Shown here piece after piece: positions 8,762 to 19,019 of a stretch of 64,000 nt of DNA (position 1 is its first letter; every line of letters starts with the position of its first letter). The stretch is from Piscirickettsiaceae bacterium (GTDB lineage: Bacteria > Pseudomonadota > Gammaproteobacteria > Nitrosococcales > Methylophagaceae), in NCBI GenBank assembly GCA_013215825.1, contig JABSQN010000001.1:124001-188000 (forward strand), in the 5' to 3' direction. A program made the translations under genes and the position numbers. Below the pieces are notes generated by a model, which searched no databases, was not told where the DNA came from, and worked only from the letters and a program-made list of their open reading frames with translations.

Positions 8762-8885
8762 TGGATGGAATCCTCACAGCGAAAAAAGGAAAGAGTTAGG
8801 TGAGATAAGCTAACCATGCATTAGAATACACGTATAGATTACCCAGAAACCCAAGCATTTTACCACAGTCACTGACTCTTGGATC

Positions 8886-8915
8886 AAAAAACCCGCTTAA
8901 AAAAGCGGGCTTTTA
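8886..8915 (-). terminator. Intrinsic terminator after the pseudoazurin gene
   Basis: Read on the - strand, the stem gcccgctt/aagcggg closes a short T loop and runs into six T residues. It lies 23 bases after the pseudoazurin stop and upstream of the petA leader. A/T runs on both sides could also let it act on the other strand. Confidence 0.8.
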
Positions 8916-8937
8916 TTTGAGAAATAAGTAGTACTAA

Positions 8938-9360
8938 TTATTTCATTGCTTTCATTGCTTTTTTGTAAAGACGTTTTGCAGGACCTTTCGGTTTTTTCGC
9001 TTTAATATCATCTAAGTTTGTAGGAGTTCCTACGATGATAACGCCACCCATTGCCATTCCCCAATGAGGTGTGCATTTGTAGATATACGCACCTTCTACT
9101 GTTAATGGTGGTGTTGTAAAGCTTTCTCCCATATTAGAAGTCCAACCTTCTGCACCCGCTGGAAGGTATTCAGCAATTGATTCTGTAATATGTGTGTTCA
9201 TATTTTCCCAAGAAACCGTATCACCTGGAGCGACTTTAATCACAATAGGAAAAAACTGGGCACCTTTAGTTGTAATGATATGATTTTCAGCCATAACCGC
9301 TGATGATAAAAGAACGGATGCACCTAATAACGCAGCGATAAGTGATTTAATGTATTTCAT
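8938..9360 (-). CDS. Pseudoazurin (type 1 blue copper protein)
   Basis: This small periplasmic cupredoxin shuttles single electrons, for instance from cytochromes or dehydrogenases to reductases or oxidases. The 140-residue precursor has a signal peptide (cleavage after AVMA). Copper ligands are readable as His57 (NTHITES), Cys96 and His99 (YKCTPHWG) and Met104, with the spacing of pseudoazurin. The ATG at 9360 was chosen for its GAGAG ribosome site and the signal peptide; the frame stays open to 9414. The C-terminal tail is strongly lysine-rich (KAKKPKGPAKR, KKAMKAMK), which may help docking to acidic partners. It is monocistronic and next to the bc1 genes, so it could accept electrons from cytochrome c1 or from the methanol-oxidation chain (inference). 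Confidence 0.92.
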   Translation of the reverse strand: MKYIKSLIAALLGASVLLSSAVMAENHIITTKGAQFFPIVIKVAPGDTVSWENMNTHITESIAEYLPAGAEGWTSNMGESFTTPPLTVEGAYIYKCTPHWGMAMGGVIIVGTPTNLDDIKAKKPKGPAKRLYKKAMKAMK

Positions 9361-9533
9361 ATATTTTCTCTCAAATTTAAGTGATTTGCCTGAGTGACGG
9401 TTATAGCTTCTCATAGTAAAGCTGAACTGAAACTGAACAGACGGTATGAATGGCGGAGCATGTCCCCGTTCGAGGCGTATAGTACCCTGACAACAGTTAA
9501 AAAGTCCAATAAACTATTCAACAAGTGAGGTAA

Positions 9534-10106
9534 CTACTTGAAAACACTTGCTTTCAACGCTTGTTCAGCACCTTTTAGGGTGAAGGTGGTGTGGCCTTTC
9601 GTACCATCGCTTAATACATAATCAAAACGAATTTTATTGCCGCTGGATAATGCTTCAACAGTATTTAAGTGTGGACGAGATGCACCCTGATAAATAGGGC
9701 ATATCACACGTTCAGGTAAGCGCTCGGCAACAATATGGTCAACACTAAAATCTTTATCTGTTGATATTTGTCCATCATCAGCTATAACAACGGCATTAAT
9801 ACCTTCGTCAGCCGGCACAATCATGGCAACAAAGCCGCGGATCATTTGCACAGGTTTTTGATCATCTATTTGAAAACGCGGTAATTGATTGTGTGAAAAC
9901 TCATCAAAACTATTATCAGACAAGCTAAAGTCCATCCAAATAATACCTTTAGATGTTTTAAAGATTGCTAATTCAAGGCCTTCTCTATTTTTTACCATTG
10001 CCGATTGACTCTGTGTGCCAGATGCAGAATGAGTGAACGTTTCTACTTGCCAGTCTGCAAAAACAGGTGATGAGAGTAAACCAATAAGTAAAAGTAACTT
10101 CTTCAT
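9534..10106 (-). CDS. Uncharacterised periplasmic protein downstream of the ABC exporter
   Basis: The 190-residue protein has a signal peptide (MKKLLLLIGLLSSPVFA) and no further membrane segment. The mature chain looks beta-rich. It contains two cysteine-free halves and a conserved-looking core (KTSKGIIWMDFSLSD, MIRGFVAMIVPADEG); one cysteine is seen in RVICPIYQG. I do not recognise a named family. Its ATG sits at the last base of the ABC exporter gene, so the two are co-transcribed and probably translationally coupled. Confidence 0.65.
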   Translation of the reverse strand: MKKLLLLIGLLSSPVFADWQVETFTHSASGTQSQSAMVKNREGLELAIFKTSKGIIWMDFSLSDNSFDEFSHNQLPRFQIDDQKPVQMIRGFVAMIVPADEGINAVVIADDGQISTDKDFSVDHIVAERLPERVICPIYQGASRPHLNTVEALSSGNKIRFDYVLSDGTKGHTTFTLKGAEQALKASVFK

Positions 10107-11863
10107 TAATAATTGCCTTCAGATTGTTGTAATGCCCACATTGCAGAATAATGCCCTTGTTTTTTTAATAATTCGCTGTGAGTTCCACGTTCGGTAATTC
10201 TGCCGTGCTCCAGTACTAAAATAGTATCAGCATTAATGATGGTTGATAAGCGATGGGCTATCACTAAGGTTGTTTTATTAATACTGAGATTTTGCAGTTC
10301 ACGATTAATGGCTTTTTCGGCATGACTATCTAATGCGGAAGTGGCTTCATCAAAAATAAGAATTTGAGGATTCTTTAATAGGGTGCGAGCGATAGCAACT
10401 CGTTGTTTCTCACCGCCCGAAAGCTTCAAACCGCGTTCGCCAACAAGTGAGTCATAGCCGTCAGGTAAGCTTTGGATAAAATCGTGAATATGCGCTTGCT
10501 GTGCGGCTTTAATCACCGCCTGCTTATTCGCTAATGGATTGCCGTATAAGATATTGTGATAAATCGTATTATTAAACAACACGGTATCTTGCGGCACGAC
10601 GCCAATAGATTGTCTTAGACTATGTTGCTGAACATCACTAATATCGATGCCATCAATGGTGATCGAACCGCTCTGTAAATCATAAAATCGAAATAATAAG
10701 CGAACGAGAGTTGATTTGCCGGAACCGCTGGCACCGACAATGGCTAATTTATTACCGGCGGCAATGGTGAAGTCAATATCGTGCAGAATGGGACGGTTAG
10801 AATCGTAGTGGAAATTAACATGATTGAAACGAATTTCAGCATGATGTATCTGTAATGGTTGGGCCGCTGCTTTATCGGTTGTTTCTTGTGGTTGCTCAAG
10901 TATATTGAACATGCGCTCCATATCGGCAAGTGAGTGGCGGATCTCCCGATAAACAAAGCCAAGAAAACCGAGTGGTAAATAAAGCTGTAATAAAAAAGCG
11001 TTAATTAATACAAAATCACCGATCGTTAATTCATCATCAATAATTCCCTGACCGGCAAGCAACATGAGAATCGTTAATCCTGTAGCAATAATGGCTCCTT
11101 GCCCCATATTGAGTAAGGATAATGATGTTTGGTTCTTAATAGCGGACTTTTCCCATGATGCTAGAGTGTCGTCGTAGCGTTGCAGTTCATAGTCTTCATT
11201 ATTAAAATATTTAACGGTTTCATAATTGAGTAAACTATCAATCGCTTGGTTATTGGCTTTTGAATCCATATTATTCATGACGCGGCGGAAACGCATCCGC
11301 CATTCGGTGATCACTAAGGTATACGCTATATATAGAAGGATGGTTGAGGTTGTAACAATGGCAAAAACACTGTCATATTGAGATAGAAGTATCACGCTAA
11401 CCAGTCCAATTTCAACCAAGGTTGGCAGAATGTTGAAGATCATAAAGTTCATTAAGAAGCTGATGCCTCGGGTGCCACGTTCAATATCTCGAGAGATTCC
11501 ACCTGTTTGTCGTTGCAGATGAAAGCGTAATGAGAGTTTATGAAGATGTTGGAATATATTGCCGGCAATTTGGCGAACAGAGTTGAAGATAACTTTGGCA
11601 AACAAGGCGTCGCGGAGTTCGCTAAAAAGACTACTAGTAAGTCGTAAAAGACCATAGGCAAGTAACATGGCTATGGGTAAATAGATGATGTCTTGTTGTT
11701 GCGGATCTAGCGCATCGACAGCACCTTTTAGCGCAAAAGGGATACCGACATTAGCAAATTTTGCCAGTATTAATAATCCAAAAGCAAGCGCGACACGACC
11801 TTTGAAGGCCCATAAATAGGGAAGAAGGCTGCGGATTGCTTTCCAGTCATGATGTTCTTTCAT
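10106..11863 (-). CDS. Atm1-type ABC exporter (membrane domain fused to ATPase)
   Basis: This 585-residue half-transporter is of the ABCB7/Atm1/HMT1 class, which exports glutathione-linked metal or sulfur species from the cytoplasm. The N-terminal 310 residues hold six membrane helices. The ATPase has Walker A GASGSGKST (near residue 376), the signature LSGGEKQRVA (near 480), Walker B ILIFDEATSALD (near 498) and a switch histidine in VIAHRLSTI. The sequence WRMRFRRVMNNMDSKANNQAIDSLLNYETVKYFNNE (shown here only by its core NYETVKYFNNE) is characteristic of the Atm1 branch. It functions as a homodimer. Specific substrate is not predictable. Confidence 0.88.
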   Translation of the reverse strand: MKEHHDWKAIRSLLPYLWAFKGRVALAFGLLILAKFANVGIPFALKGAVDALDPQQQDIIYLPIAMLLAYGLLRLTSSLFSELRDALFAKVIFNSVRQIAGNIFQHLHKLSLRFHLQRQTGGISRDIERGTRGISFLMNFMIFNILPTLVEIGLVSVILLSQYDSVFAIVTTSTILLYIAYTLVITEWRMRFRRVMNNMDSKANNQAIDSLLNYETVKYFNNEDYELQRYDDTLASWEKSAIKNQTSLSLLNMGQGAIIATGLTILMLLAGQGIIDDELTIGDFVLINAFLLQLYLPLGFLGFVYREIRHSLADMERMFNILEQPQETTDKAAAQPLQIHHAEIRFNHVNFHYDSNRPILHDIDFTIAAGNKLAIVGASGSGKSTLVRLLFRFYDLQSGSITIDGIDISDVQQHSLRQSIGVVPQDTVLFNNTIYHNILYGNPLANKQAVIKAAQQAHIHDFIQSLPDGYDSLVGERGLKLSGGEKQRVAIARTLLKNPQILIFDEATSALDSHAEKAINRELQNLSINKTTLVIAHRLSTIINADTILVLEHGRITERGTHSELLKKQGHYSAMWALQQSEGNY

Positions 11864-12022
11864 GGCAGAAGTTTAGCTGATTATTCTTCGCTACGGTAAT
11901 GACAAAAGCCGAGAGGGGTATTTTTCGGTATAATTTTGAGGTTAATATAAAGAGTCTTATGGCGTTATATAACTGTAGAATGAAGTTATAGACGAAAAAA
12001 TAAAAGAGAGAATCAAAGATAA

Positions 12023-12286
12023 ATGCCATTATATGAATATCGTTGTGATGCTTGTGAACATGAGTTTGAAGCATTACAAAAAATGAGTGATGAATCATTA
12101 CTTCACTGTCCTGCTTGTGATGAAGCTAAATTGCGGAAATTGATTTCTGCGGTTGGCTTTCGTTTAAAAGGTGATGGTTGGTATGAGACTGACTTTAAGG
12201 GAAGCAATAAACGTAATATTGCTGAAAGCAGTTCGGACGCATCAGAAAAAAAGTCTAAAGTTGCTTCTGGTTCTGACAGTCATTAA
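12023..12286 (+). CDS. FmdB family zinc-ribbon protein
   Basis: The 87-residue protein starts with the FmdB/CxxC-type regulatory zinc ribbon: MPLYEYRCDACEHEFE followed about 25 residues on by CPACDE, giving four cysteines for one zinc. The remainder (residues 55-87) is a low-complexity, serine- and lysine-rich tail. The biochemical role is unknown. It lies in the common gammaproteobacterial order fmdB-DUF502-aspS. Confidence 0.92.
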   Translation: MPLYEYRCDACEHEFEALQKMSDESLLHCPACDEAKLRKLISAVGFRLKGDGWYETDFKGSNKRNIAESSSDASEKKSKVASGSDSH

Positions 12287-12292
12287 GCGGTA

Positions 12293-12925
12293 ATGATGAA
12301 AAAATATTTAATTGCAGGATTACTAGTATGGATGCCGCTTGGTATTACATTCCTTGTGGTGCGTGCGATTGTAGATTTCTTAGATCGAACCTTATTATTA
12401 CTGCCACAAGCCTATCAGCCTGATAATCTACTTGGTATGCACATTCCAGGGCTGGGCGTGTTATTGGCAGTCACATTGGTTGTTGCTACCGGTATTATCG
12501 TTGCCAACTTTTTGGGCAAACGAATTGTGCTTGCTTGGGAATCACTACTTGCTAGAATCCCTTTGGTACGGACGTTATATGCGGGTATTAAGCAAATAAT
12601 GGAAGCTGTTCTAGCGACGGATGGCAAGTCGTTTAGTAAAGTGTTATTGATTGAATATCCTCGGAAAGGCGTGTGGAGTCTGGCCTTTATGACCTCTGAT
12701 GAATTAGGCGAGGTTCAGGATAAAACGGGCTTGGATGTGCTCAGCGTTTTCATTCCCACTACACCCAATCCAACATCAGGCTTTGTTTTGATGGTGCCGA
12801 AAAAAGATGTTATTGAGCTTGAAATGTCGGTAGAAGATGGCCTGAAAATGATTATCTCAATGGGGGTGGTAGTACCGCCTTGGGGAAAAGACAAACTGCT
12901 GGTCGAGAATAGTGAGCAGAAATAA
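12293..12925 (+). CDS. DUF502 family membrane protein
   Basis: The 210-residue protein has two N-terminal membrane helices (about residues 4-28 and 52-76) followed by a soluble domain. The sequences IPLVRTLYAGIKQIMEAV and VFIPTTPNPTSGFVLMVPK are hallmarks of DUF502. Function is unknown. It starts seven bases after the fmdB gene and precedes aspS, the conserved arrangement. Confidence 0.92.
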   Translation: MMKKYLIAGLLVWMPLGITFLVVRAIVDFLDRTLLLLPQAYQPDNLLGMHIPGLGVLLAVTLVVATGIIVANFLGKRIVLAWESLLARIPLVRTLYAGIKQIMEAVLATDGKSFSKVLLIEYPRKGVWSLAFMTSDELGEVQDKTGLDVLSVFIPTTPNPTSGFVLMVPKKDVIELEMSVEDGLKMIISMGVVVPPWGKDKLLVENSEQK

Positions 12926-12986
12926 AAAAACAGAGTGTTTCATTTGAAACATGACTTAAAATATTTTAGAAAAGTGGAAAAGAATT

Positions 12987-14783
12987 ATGCGTAGTCATTA
13001 TTGCGGCGATGTAAATGAAAAATTGGACGGACAAACAGTAACTGTAGCGGGTTGGATGCACCGTCGCCGTGATCATGGTGGTGTTATTTTTATCGATTTA
13101 CGTGACCGTGAAGGTTTAGTGCAAATCGTCTGTAATCCTGAAGATGCAGAAAGTTTTGCGATTGCAGAGCGAGTACGTAGTGAATATGTTTTAGAGATTG
13201 AAGGCAAGGTTCGTCTTCGTCCAGATGGCAGTGATAATAAAGGCTTAAAAAGCGGTAAGATTGAAATTGTTGCCACTCGTGTGACTATTTTGAACGTTGC
13301 TGAAACACCACCATTCCCATTAACAGAGCAAGCGGAAGTTAGTGAAGATGTACGCCTTCGTCATCGTTATATTGATTTACGCCGTCCAGAAATGCAGCAA
13401 AAACTTCGTTTCCGCGCAAAAATAACGAGTTATTTACGCCGCTTCCTTGATGATAATGGCTTCTTAGATATTGAAACACCTATTCTAACTAAAGCAACAC
13501 CAGAAGGTGCACGTGATTATTTAGTACCGAGTCGTACTCACCAAGGCGATTTCTTTGCCTTGCCGCAATCACCGCAACTATTTAAACAGTTGTTAATGGT
13601 TGCAGGTATGGATCGTTATTATCAGATCGTGCGTTGTTTCCGTGATGAAGATTTACGTGCAGATCGTCAGCCAGAATTTACTCAAGTCGATGTCGAAACA
13701 TCGTTTATGGAAGAAGAAGACTTGATGAATATGATGGAGGATATGATTCGTGGTTTATTTGCCAATGTTTTAGAGCAGCCATTACCTAACCCATTCCCAC
13801 GTATGACCTATGCGGAAGCGATGGCACGTTACGGTAGTGACAAACCTGATTTACGGATTGATTTAGAGTTGATTGAAATTAGCGACCTTATGAAAAGTGT
13901 TGATTTCAAAGTGTTCTCAGGTCCTGCTAATGATGAAAAAGGCCGTGTTGTTGCTTTGCGTGTACCAAAGGGTGCAAGTTTAAGCCGTAAACAAATTGAT
14001 GATTACACCAAATATGTCAGTATTTATGGTGCCAAAGGTTTAGCGTATATTAAGGTGAATGATATTAATGCTGGCCGTGAAGGATTGCAATCGCCAATTT
14101 TGAAATTCTTACCTGATGATGTTGTTGATGCGATTATGAAGCGCACAGAAGCTGAAACCGGTGATCTAATATTCTTTGGTGCCGATAAATCGAATATCGT
14201 TAATGAATCGATTGGTGCATTACGCGTTAAAGTGGGCCATGATTTAGATTTAGTGAAACATGGTTGGCAGCCTTTATGGGTTGTTGCTTTCCCAATGTTT
14301 GAGTGGGATGAAAAGTCAGATCGTTGGACTGCATTACATCACCCTTTCACTGCGCCGCGTGAATCAGATATGGACTTGTTAGAAACAGATCCAGGTAAAT
14401 GCTTATCTCGCGCTTACGATATGGTGTTGAATGGTACTGAGTTAGGTGGTGGTTCAATGCGTATTCATAAAGCTGATATTCAAAGCAAAGTATTTGAATT
14501 ATTAGGTATCTCTAAAGAAGAAGCCGATGATAAATTTGGTTTCCTATTAGAGGCATTGAAGTTTGGTTGTCCTCCTCATGGCGGTTTAGCATTTGGTTTA
14601 GATCGCTTGGCGATGTTGATGACAGGTTCTGCCTCTATTCGTGATGTAATGGCATTTCCAAAAACACAATCAGCAAGCTGTTTATTAACAGATGCGCCAA
14701 GCAATGTCAGCGAAGCTCAGTTAAAAGAACTTAATATCCGTTTGCGTAAACCTGCGGTGATTGCAGATAGCTCACCGGAATAA
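12987..14783 (+). CDS. aspS: Aspartate--tRNA ligase
   Basis: This class II synthetase charges tRNA-Asp. The 598-residue protein has the bacterial architecture: N-terminal OB fold ([20 protein letters not shown]), motif 1, motif 2 ([16 protein letters not shown]), the bacterial GAD insertion near residues 290-420, and motif 3 ([13 protein letters not shown]). Sixty bases separate it from the DUF502 gene, and that gap contains the short dyad gtttca-tt-tgaaac. The sequence alone does not settle whether it also charges tRNA-Asn. Confidence 0.97.
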   Translation: MRSHYCGDVNEKLDGQTVTVAGWMHRRRDHGGVIFIDLRDREGLVQIVCNPEDAESFAIAERVRSEYVLEIEGKVRLRPDGSDNKGLKSGKIEIVATRVTILNVAETPPFPLTEQAEVSEDVRLRHRYIDLRRPEMQQKLRFRAKITSYLRRFLDDNGFLDIETPILTKATPEGARDYLVPSRTHQGDFFALPQSPQLFKQLLMVAGMDRYYQIVRCFRDEDLRADRQPEFTQVDVETSFMEEEDLMNMMEDMIRGLFANVLEQPLPNPFPRMTYAEAMARYGSDKPDLRIDLELIEISDLMKSVDFKVFSGPANDEKGRVVALRVPKGASLSRKQIDDYTKYVSIYGAKGLAYIKVNDINAGREGLQSPILKFLPDDVVDAIMKRTEAETGDLIFFGADKSNIVNESIGALRVKVGHDLDLVKHGWQPLWVVAFPMFEWDEKSDRWTALHHPFTAPRESDMDLLETDPGKCLSRAYDMVLNGTELGGGSMRIHKADIQSKVFELLGISKEEADDKFGFLLEALKFGCPPHGGLAFGLDRLAMLMTGSASIRDVMAFPKTQSASCLLTDAPSNVSEAQLKELNIRLRKPAVIADSSPE

Positions 14784-14800
14784 GACAAGGAGATTAAAGC

Positions 14801-14992
14801 ATGGTTGAACAAATAGAAAAAGAATCTCATACGCATTATCGCGTTGTTCACCATGCTGATTTACCTGTGAGTTGCCCTAACATCGAGAGTGAACAATGGA
14901 GCTCGCATCCCAAAGTTTATTTAAGTTTAGAACTAAACGAAAGAACAGCTTGTCCTTATTGTGGTGAGGTTTATCTGTTGGTAGATGATTGA
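14801..14992 (+). CDS. Small zinc-finger domain protein (zf-CHCC type)
   Basis: The 63-residue protein is of the zf-CHCC type, related to the zinc-binding C terminus of the mitochondrial complex I subunit NDUFS6. Candidate zinc ligands are Cys25 in PVSCPN, His36 in SSHPKVYL and the pair CPYCGEVY. The family is common next to waa, ilvE or aspS-region genes in proteobacteria; its role is unknown. It has an AAGGAG ribosome site and overlaps the following mutT by eight bases. Confidence 0.85.
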   Translation: MVEQIEKESHTHYRVVHHADLPVSCPNIESEQWSSHPKVYLSLELNERTACPYCGEVYLLVDD

Positions 14993-15404
14993 AAATGTGA
15001 CGATGATTCATGTTGCGGTTGCTGTAATCGTGAATAATGAAAAGTGCGTTTTAACGGCACTTCGGCAAGGGCATCAACATCAAGGCGGCTTATGGGAATT
15101 CCCGGGTGGTAAAGTTGATAACAATGAAGCGGTTTATGATGCCCTTGTGCGAGAGATTGATGAGGAATTAGGTCTTAGCATCAAATCTGCACAGCCATGG
15201 TTAGAAATATCACATAATTACGGTGATAAACACGTGTTGTTAGATGTGTGGCTGGTGACTGAATTCTCAGGCTTACCTGAAGGAAAAGAAGGGCAAACGA
15301 TTCAGTGGCAAGCCATTTCCCAATTAAATGAGCAAGACTTTCCGGCTGCTAATATAGCCATTATTAATGAACTGAAATTAAGAGCAGAGCATGAGTTTAG
15401 CTGA
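14985..15404 (+). CDS. mutT: Nudix hydrolase, MutT (8-oxo-dGTPase) type
   Basis: MutT removes oxidised guanine nucleotides so they are not built into DNA. The 139-residue product has a full Nudix box: [14 protein letters not shown] then [10 protein letters not shown], fitting GX5EX7REUXEEXGU. Family features [16 protein letters not shown] and the DVWLVTEF strand are present. An alternative ATG at 15003 would remove six residues. The gene overlaps both neighbours (14 bases into nadA), so it is part of an operon of tightly packed genes. Confidence 0.9.
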   Translation: MIENVTMIHVAVAVIVNNEKCVLTALRQGHQHQGGLWEFPGGKVDNNEAVYDALVREIDEELGLSIKSAQPWLEISHNYGDKHVLLDVWLVTEFSGLPEGKEGQTIQWQAISQLNEQDFPAANIAIINELKLRAEHEFS

Positions 15405-16467
15405 AATTATCCCGAAAAAGTTACAAGCAAACATTGATAATATTATTGATAATGTTGTCCTTAGTCCATGGTTAACTGACGCTGAAAAAGCAGATTATGT
15501 TTTAAAAATAAAGGCATTATTGAAGCAAAAGAATGCCGTTATTATTGCCCATTATTATGTTGATGATGAACTGCAATCTTTAGCTGAAGAAACGGGCGGT
15601 TATGTTTCCGACTCACTCGATATGGCAAACTTTGGAGCCCAACACAGTGCCAGTACACTGATTATTTGTGGCGTACGATTTATGGGCGAAACATCAAAGA
15701 TTTTAAGCCCTGAAAAAACGATTATTATGCCAACCTTGGAGGCTGAATGCTCCTTAGATTTAGGCTGTCCGATTGATGAATTCAGTGCCTTTTGTGATCA
15801 ACATCCTGATCGTGAAGTCGTCGTTTACGCCAATACCAGTGTTGACGTTAAAGCGCGTGCGGATTGGATTGTCACCTCGAGCAATGCCGTTCAAATCATT
15901 ACTCATTTAATGGACGAGGGTAAGAAAATTGTTTGGGGTCCCGATCGTCATTTAGGTCAATATATTAAGAATAAAACCAATGCTGATATGATTATGTGGC
16001 AAGGAAACTGCGTGGTTCATGATGAGTTTAAACTGTATGAATTAGAACAGTTAATGGAAAAACACCCTGGTGCAGAGTTATTAGTTCACCCGGAATCACC
16101 AGAAGCTATCATTGCTAAAGCAGATTTTGTTGGTTCAACCAAACAGATTATTGCCGCAGGCAAAAAATCAAAAGCAAATACCTTAATTATTGCTACGGAT
16201 CATGGATTGTTTTACAAAATGAGCCAAGTAGTTCCTGATAAAATGCTTATTCCCGCGCCCACTGGCGGCAAAAGTGCGACTTGTAAAAGTTGCGCGCATT
16301 GTCCGTGGATGGCAATGAATACCTTGGTGAATCTGTATGAGGCTTTACGAGATAATACCAATACGATTGAAGTAGATGAAAGTGTCCGACAAGAAGCATT
16401 AATACCCTTAAATAGAATGATAGATTTTTCTATGCAACAAGGAATATTAACAGCGGGTGATGCTTAG
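15391..16467 (+). CDS. nadA: Quinolinate synthase
   Basis: NadA condenses iminoaspartate with dihydroxyacetone phosphate to quinolinate in de novo NAD synthesis, using a [4Fe-4S] cluster. The 358-residue protein matches the E. coli type throughout ([35 protein letters not shown]-type end). Cluster cysteines correspond to those in [10 protein letters not shown] (Cys120), [11 protein letters not shown] and the last of [10 protein letters not shown]. The start overlaps mutT by 14 bases. Convergent with yacG, with only 36 bases between. Confidence 0.97.
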   Translation: MSLAEIIPKKLQANIDNIIDNVVLSPWLTDAEKADYVLKIKALLKQKNAVIIAHYYVDDELQSLAEETGGYVSDSLDMANFGAQHSASTLIICGVRFMGETSKILSPEKTIIMPTLEAECSLDLGCPIDEFSAFCDQHPDREVVVYANTSVDVKARADWIVTSSNAVQIITHLMDEGKKIVWGPDRHLGQYIKNKTNADMIMWQGNCVVHDEFKLYELEQLMEKHPGAELLVHPESPEAIIAKADFVGSTKQIIAAGKKSKANTLIIATDHGLFYKMSQVVPDKMLIPAPTGGKSATCKSCAHCPWMAMNTLVNLYEALRDNTNTIEVDESVRQEALIPLNRMIDFSMQQGILTAGDA

Positions 16468-16503
16468 CCATACCCAAATTATTTGCAGATGCAGACGGGG
16501 TGT

Positions 16504-16701
16504 TTAATGATAATCCGATGGATTATGCTGGTTGATATCAAGTTCGATTTCAACTGATTCACCAGCAATTTTGTGACCTTCTGTTGCCCATTCACCCAAA
16601 TCAATAAGTTTGCAGCGTTCACTACAAAAAGGTTTCCATTGCTGCTCTTCTTGCCAAGGAACATCTTTACCGCATTCAGGGCAGCTTACTTTTGTAACCA
16701 T
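16504..16701 (-). CDS. yacG: DNA gyrase inhibitor YacG (zinc protein)
   Basis: YacG is a small zinc protein that binds GyrB and inhibits DNA gyrase. The 65-residue product has the four zinc cysteines in [10 protein letters not shown] and [15 protein letters not shown], the defining pattern. The ATG at 16701 was chosen because family members start right before this motif; the frame is open to 16716. It lies two bases after the zapD stop, in the conserved order coaE-zapD-yacG. Confidence 0.93.
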   Translation of the reverse strand: MVTKVSCPECGKDVPWQEEQQWKPFCSERCKLIDLGEWATEGHKIAGESVEIELDINQHNPSDYH

Positions 16702-16703
16702 GA

Positions 16704-17489
16704 TTACATTGAGCAACAGCTTAGGGCGAAAGGCACATCATCCCCAAATTGCTGAGGTCGCTGATTAATATCAAAACGCATAAAACGTACCGTGAAGCGA
16801 TGTTTGCCACCACTAATCTCAGGATAATATTCGACTGATTTGGGTACTTTTACTCGGATTAATTGGTTGGGCTGACTACTGTCTAAGTTTTGTTGATAAA
16901 AGCCGGATTCTGCTAAGCTTTGCCCAAAACCAGTCCCGCTACGAATAAGTCTAAGAGTGATCTCAATGGCTACTTTTGCTGCAGAGAAATGCTGAAACCA
17001 GTCAATAAGTTGTTCTTTTTGAGATTCAAGAGAAGTATGGCGTAGCCAAAAATGATAAGCAGGAATATCAAAGTCACAACTACCGCCAGGAATACTTGAG
17101 CGTTGACGAATGCTATATAAAAAATCGTTATCTCGCAGGCTTTGACCAATCGCTGATTTGTGCTGATGAAGCGCATCAAGTGATTGATCGAGTTCAGCAA
17201 GAAGATCATTCAGTGCTTGCTTATTAACACCAGGACTATTCTCTAGTACAACAAGATTAGCGGTGAGCCTTTCTAACTCTTTAATGATTTCAGACTTGAG
17301 TTCGTTACGCTCAAAAACGGACACAATATTTAATAAGCCATCAATTGTATCTTGATTTGTTAATTCAGAATCACCGTGCAATGCAACATCAACTCGATTG
17401 AATAAGGACTCAAGCCGAAGAAAAATACGTATGCGCTCATTGAGCGGTTGTTCATAAATTATAGTGTCTGACACGGCGGATAAGGGCAC
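16704..17489 (-). CDS. zapD: Cell division protein ZapD
   Basis: ZapD crosslinks FtsZ filaments at the division ring. The 261-residue protein fits the family ([16 protein letters not shown] at the start, then [17 protein letters not shown] and [15 protein letters not shown] in the C-terminal beta domain). The N-terminal helical domain is intact. It sits between coaE and yacG as in most gammaproteobacteria. Confidence 0.95.
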   Translation of the reverse strand: MPLSAVSDTIIYEQPLNERIRIFLRLESLFNRVDVALHGDSELTNQDTIDGLLNIVSVFERNELKSEIIKELERLTANLVVLENSPGVNKQALNDLLAELDQSLDALHQHKSAIGQSLRDNDFLYSIRQRSSIPGGSCDFDIPAYHFWLRHTSLESQKEQLIDWFQHFSAAKVAIEITLRLIRSGTGFGQSLAESGFYQQNLDSSQPNQLIRVKVPKSVEYYPEISGGKHRFTVRFMRFDINQRPQQFGDDVPFALSCCSM

Positions 17490-17539
17490 TTTATATGAAT
17501 AAAGAAACCATTGTCCATGACTATGTGAATACTGGCAAC

Positions 17540-18145
17540 TTATTGCTGAATATTTTTAGCTAAAGCGCCGTATTTAGTGTGTAATTCGCTGACGAGAACG
17601 GTGAGATCTTTAATGGAATTGGCGTTAGAAATAACATCATCAGCAATAGCGAGTCGTTGTTCTCTAGTTGATTGACTGGCAATAATAGACTGAGCATCTT
17701 GTAAGGAGATGTTATCCCGCTGACAAAGGCGTTTAATCTGCTGCTCTATCTCAATATCGACCACAAGAATACGATCAACCAGATCGGACATATCCGCTTC
17801 AAGCAGCAACGGTATCGCTAATATGCAGTAAGGCACATCTAATTGATCGCTTTGCTGTATTAATTGTTGGCGAATTCGAGGGTGGAGAATATCTTCTAAT
17901 TGTTGTTTAGCCTCTGTATTCGAGAAAACAAGTTGGCGAATCTGTTTGCGATTGAGTGTGCCATTATTTTGTATAATAGTATTGCCAAATAATTGTACTA
18001 TTTCTTTGAAAGCCGCTTGATTAGGCTCAACCACTTCTCTAGCAATAATGTCGGCATCGATAATGGCAATATTGTGTTGGGAAAATAGTGTGCAAAGGGT
18101 TGATTTTCCACTGGCAATCCCGCCCGTTAATCCTATTTTAAGCAT
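17540..18145 (-). CDS. coaE: Dephospho-CoA kinase
   Basis: CoaE performs the last step of coenzyme A synthesis, phosphorylating dephospho-CoA with ATP. The 201-residue product starts with the P-loop GLTGGIASGKS (residues 6-16) and shows the substrate-site segment DADIIAREVVEP and the lid region RDNISLQDAQ. It starts seven bases after the pilD stop, so the two are co-transcribed. Confidence 0.96.
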   Translation of the reverse strand: MLKIGLTGGIASGKSTLCTLFSQHNIAIIDADIIAREVVEPNQAAFKEIVQLFGNTIIQNNGTLNRKQIRQLVFSNTEAKQQLEDILHPRIRQQLIQQSDQLDVPYCILAIPLLLEADMSDLVDRILVVDIEIEQQIKRLCQRDNISLQDAQSIIASQSTREQRLAIADDVISNANSIKDLTVLVSELHTKYGALAKNIQQ

Positions 18146-18152
18146 TAGAGTC

Positions 18153-19019
18153 TTAACTCATGCCTGTCCAGTTAAGGTAGGCGGCATTAATATCATTACC
18201 CCAAATTAAGGCAATCCAACCCGCAGTGGCCAAATAAGGACCAAAAGGAATAGGAATATCACGCTGATGTTGGCGGAAAACGATTAATGTTATACCAATG
18301 ACGGCACCAACTAGCGACGACAATAAAACAATGGATGGCAGGAGAGACCAGCCCAGCCAAGCCCCCAAGGCCGCGAGTAATTTGAAATCACCATAACCCA
18401 TTCCCTCCTTGCCTGTAGCAAGTTTAAAAGCATGAAATATCAACCACAGCGATAAATAGCCCGCCATCGCGCCAGCCACGCTAGCGTGCAAGTCGGTATA
18501 GACTGAAAAAAAGCTAAAGAATATACCAAGCCAAACAAGAGGCAAGGTAATACTGTCAGGTAATAGCTGGTGGTCAACATCAATAAATGTCAAAGCTACT
18601 AATGCCCAAGTAAAGAACAAGCCACCTAAACATGCCCAAGAAAAACCAAACTTCCAAGCAACCATTGCCGATAAAATACCGGTTAATAGTTCGATAAGTG
18701 GGTATCGCATTGATATAGGCGCGCTGCACTGTTTACATTTTCCTGCTAAAAATAAATAACTGATAACAGGAATGTTTTCCAATGCAGAGATAGCATGGTT
18801 GCAATGAGGACAACGTGAACGAGGCGTACTCAAATTAAATTCAACCGCGGTTGACTCTTTACCATTAAGCTCATCACATTGTTGTCGCCAATCATTTTCC
18901 ATCATGATCGGGAGACGGTAGATAACGACATTTAAGAAGCTACCCACTAATAAACCTAAAATACAGATGAAGGTAATAAACAAAGGCAGTGAAGATTGAA
19001 AAACGTCGATAATAGTCAT
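18153..19019 (-). CDS. pilD: Type IV prepilin peptidase and N-methyltransferase
   Basis: PilD cleaves the leader of type IV pilins and methylates the new N terminus. The 288-residue inner-membrane enzyme shows GSFLNVVIYRLP, a two-pair zinc cysteine motif (CPHC and CKQC) and the catalytic aspartates in FIDVDHQLLPD and GMGYGDFKLLAALG, the latter a GxGD-type site. At least seven membrane segments are visible. It is the first gene of pilD-coaE-zapD-yacG. Its normal upstream neighbours pilB and pilC are about 18.4 kb away on the same strand, separated by an accessory block. Confidence 0.96.
   Translation of the reverse strand: MTIIDVFQSSLPLFITFICILGLLVGSFLNVVIYRLPIMMENDWRQQCDELNGKESTAVEFNLSTPRSRCPHCNHAISALENIPVISYLFLAGKCKQCSAPISMRYPLIELLTGILSAMVAWKFGFSWACLGGLFFTWALVALTFIDVDHQLLPDSITLPLVWLGIFFSFFSVYTDLHASVAGAMAGYLSLWLIFHAFKLATGKEGMGYGDFKLLAALGAWLGWSLLPSIVLLSSLVGAVIGITLIVFRQHQRDIPIPFGPYLATAGWIALIWGNDINAAYLNWTGMS

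Noticed and set aside
12936-12951. Palindrome tgtttcatttgaaaca before aspS as a regulator site
   Set aside because: Short, single copy, and no regulator known to bind it; left as a possible leader structure.
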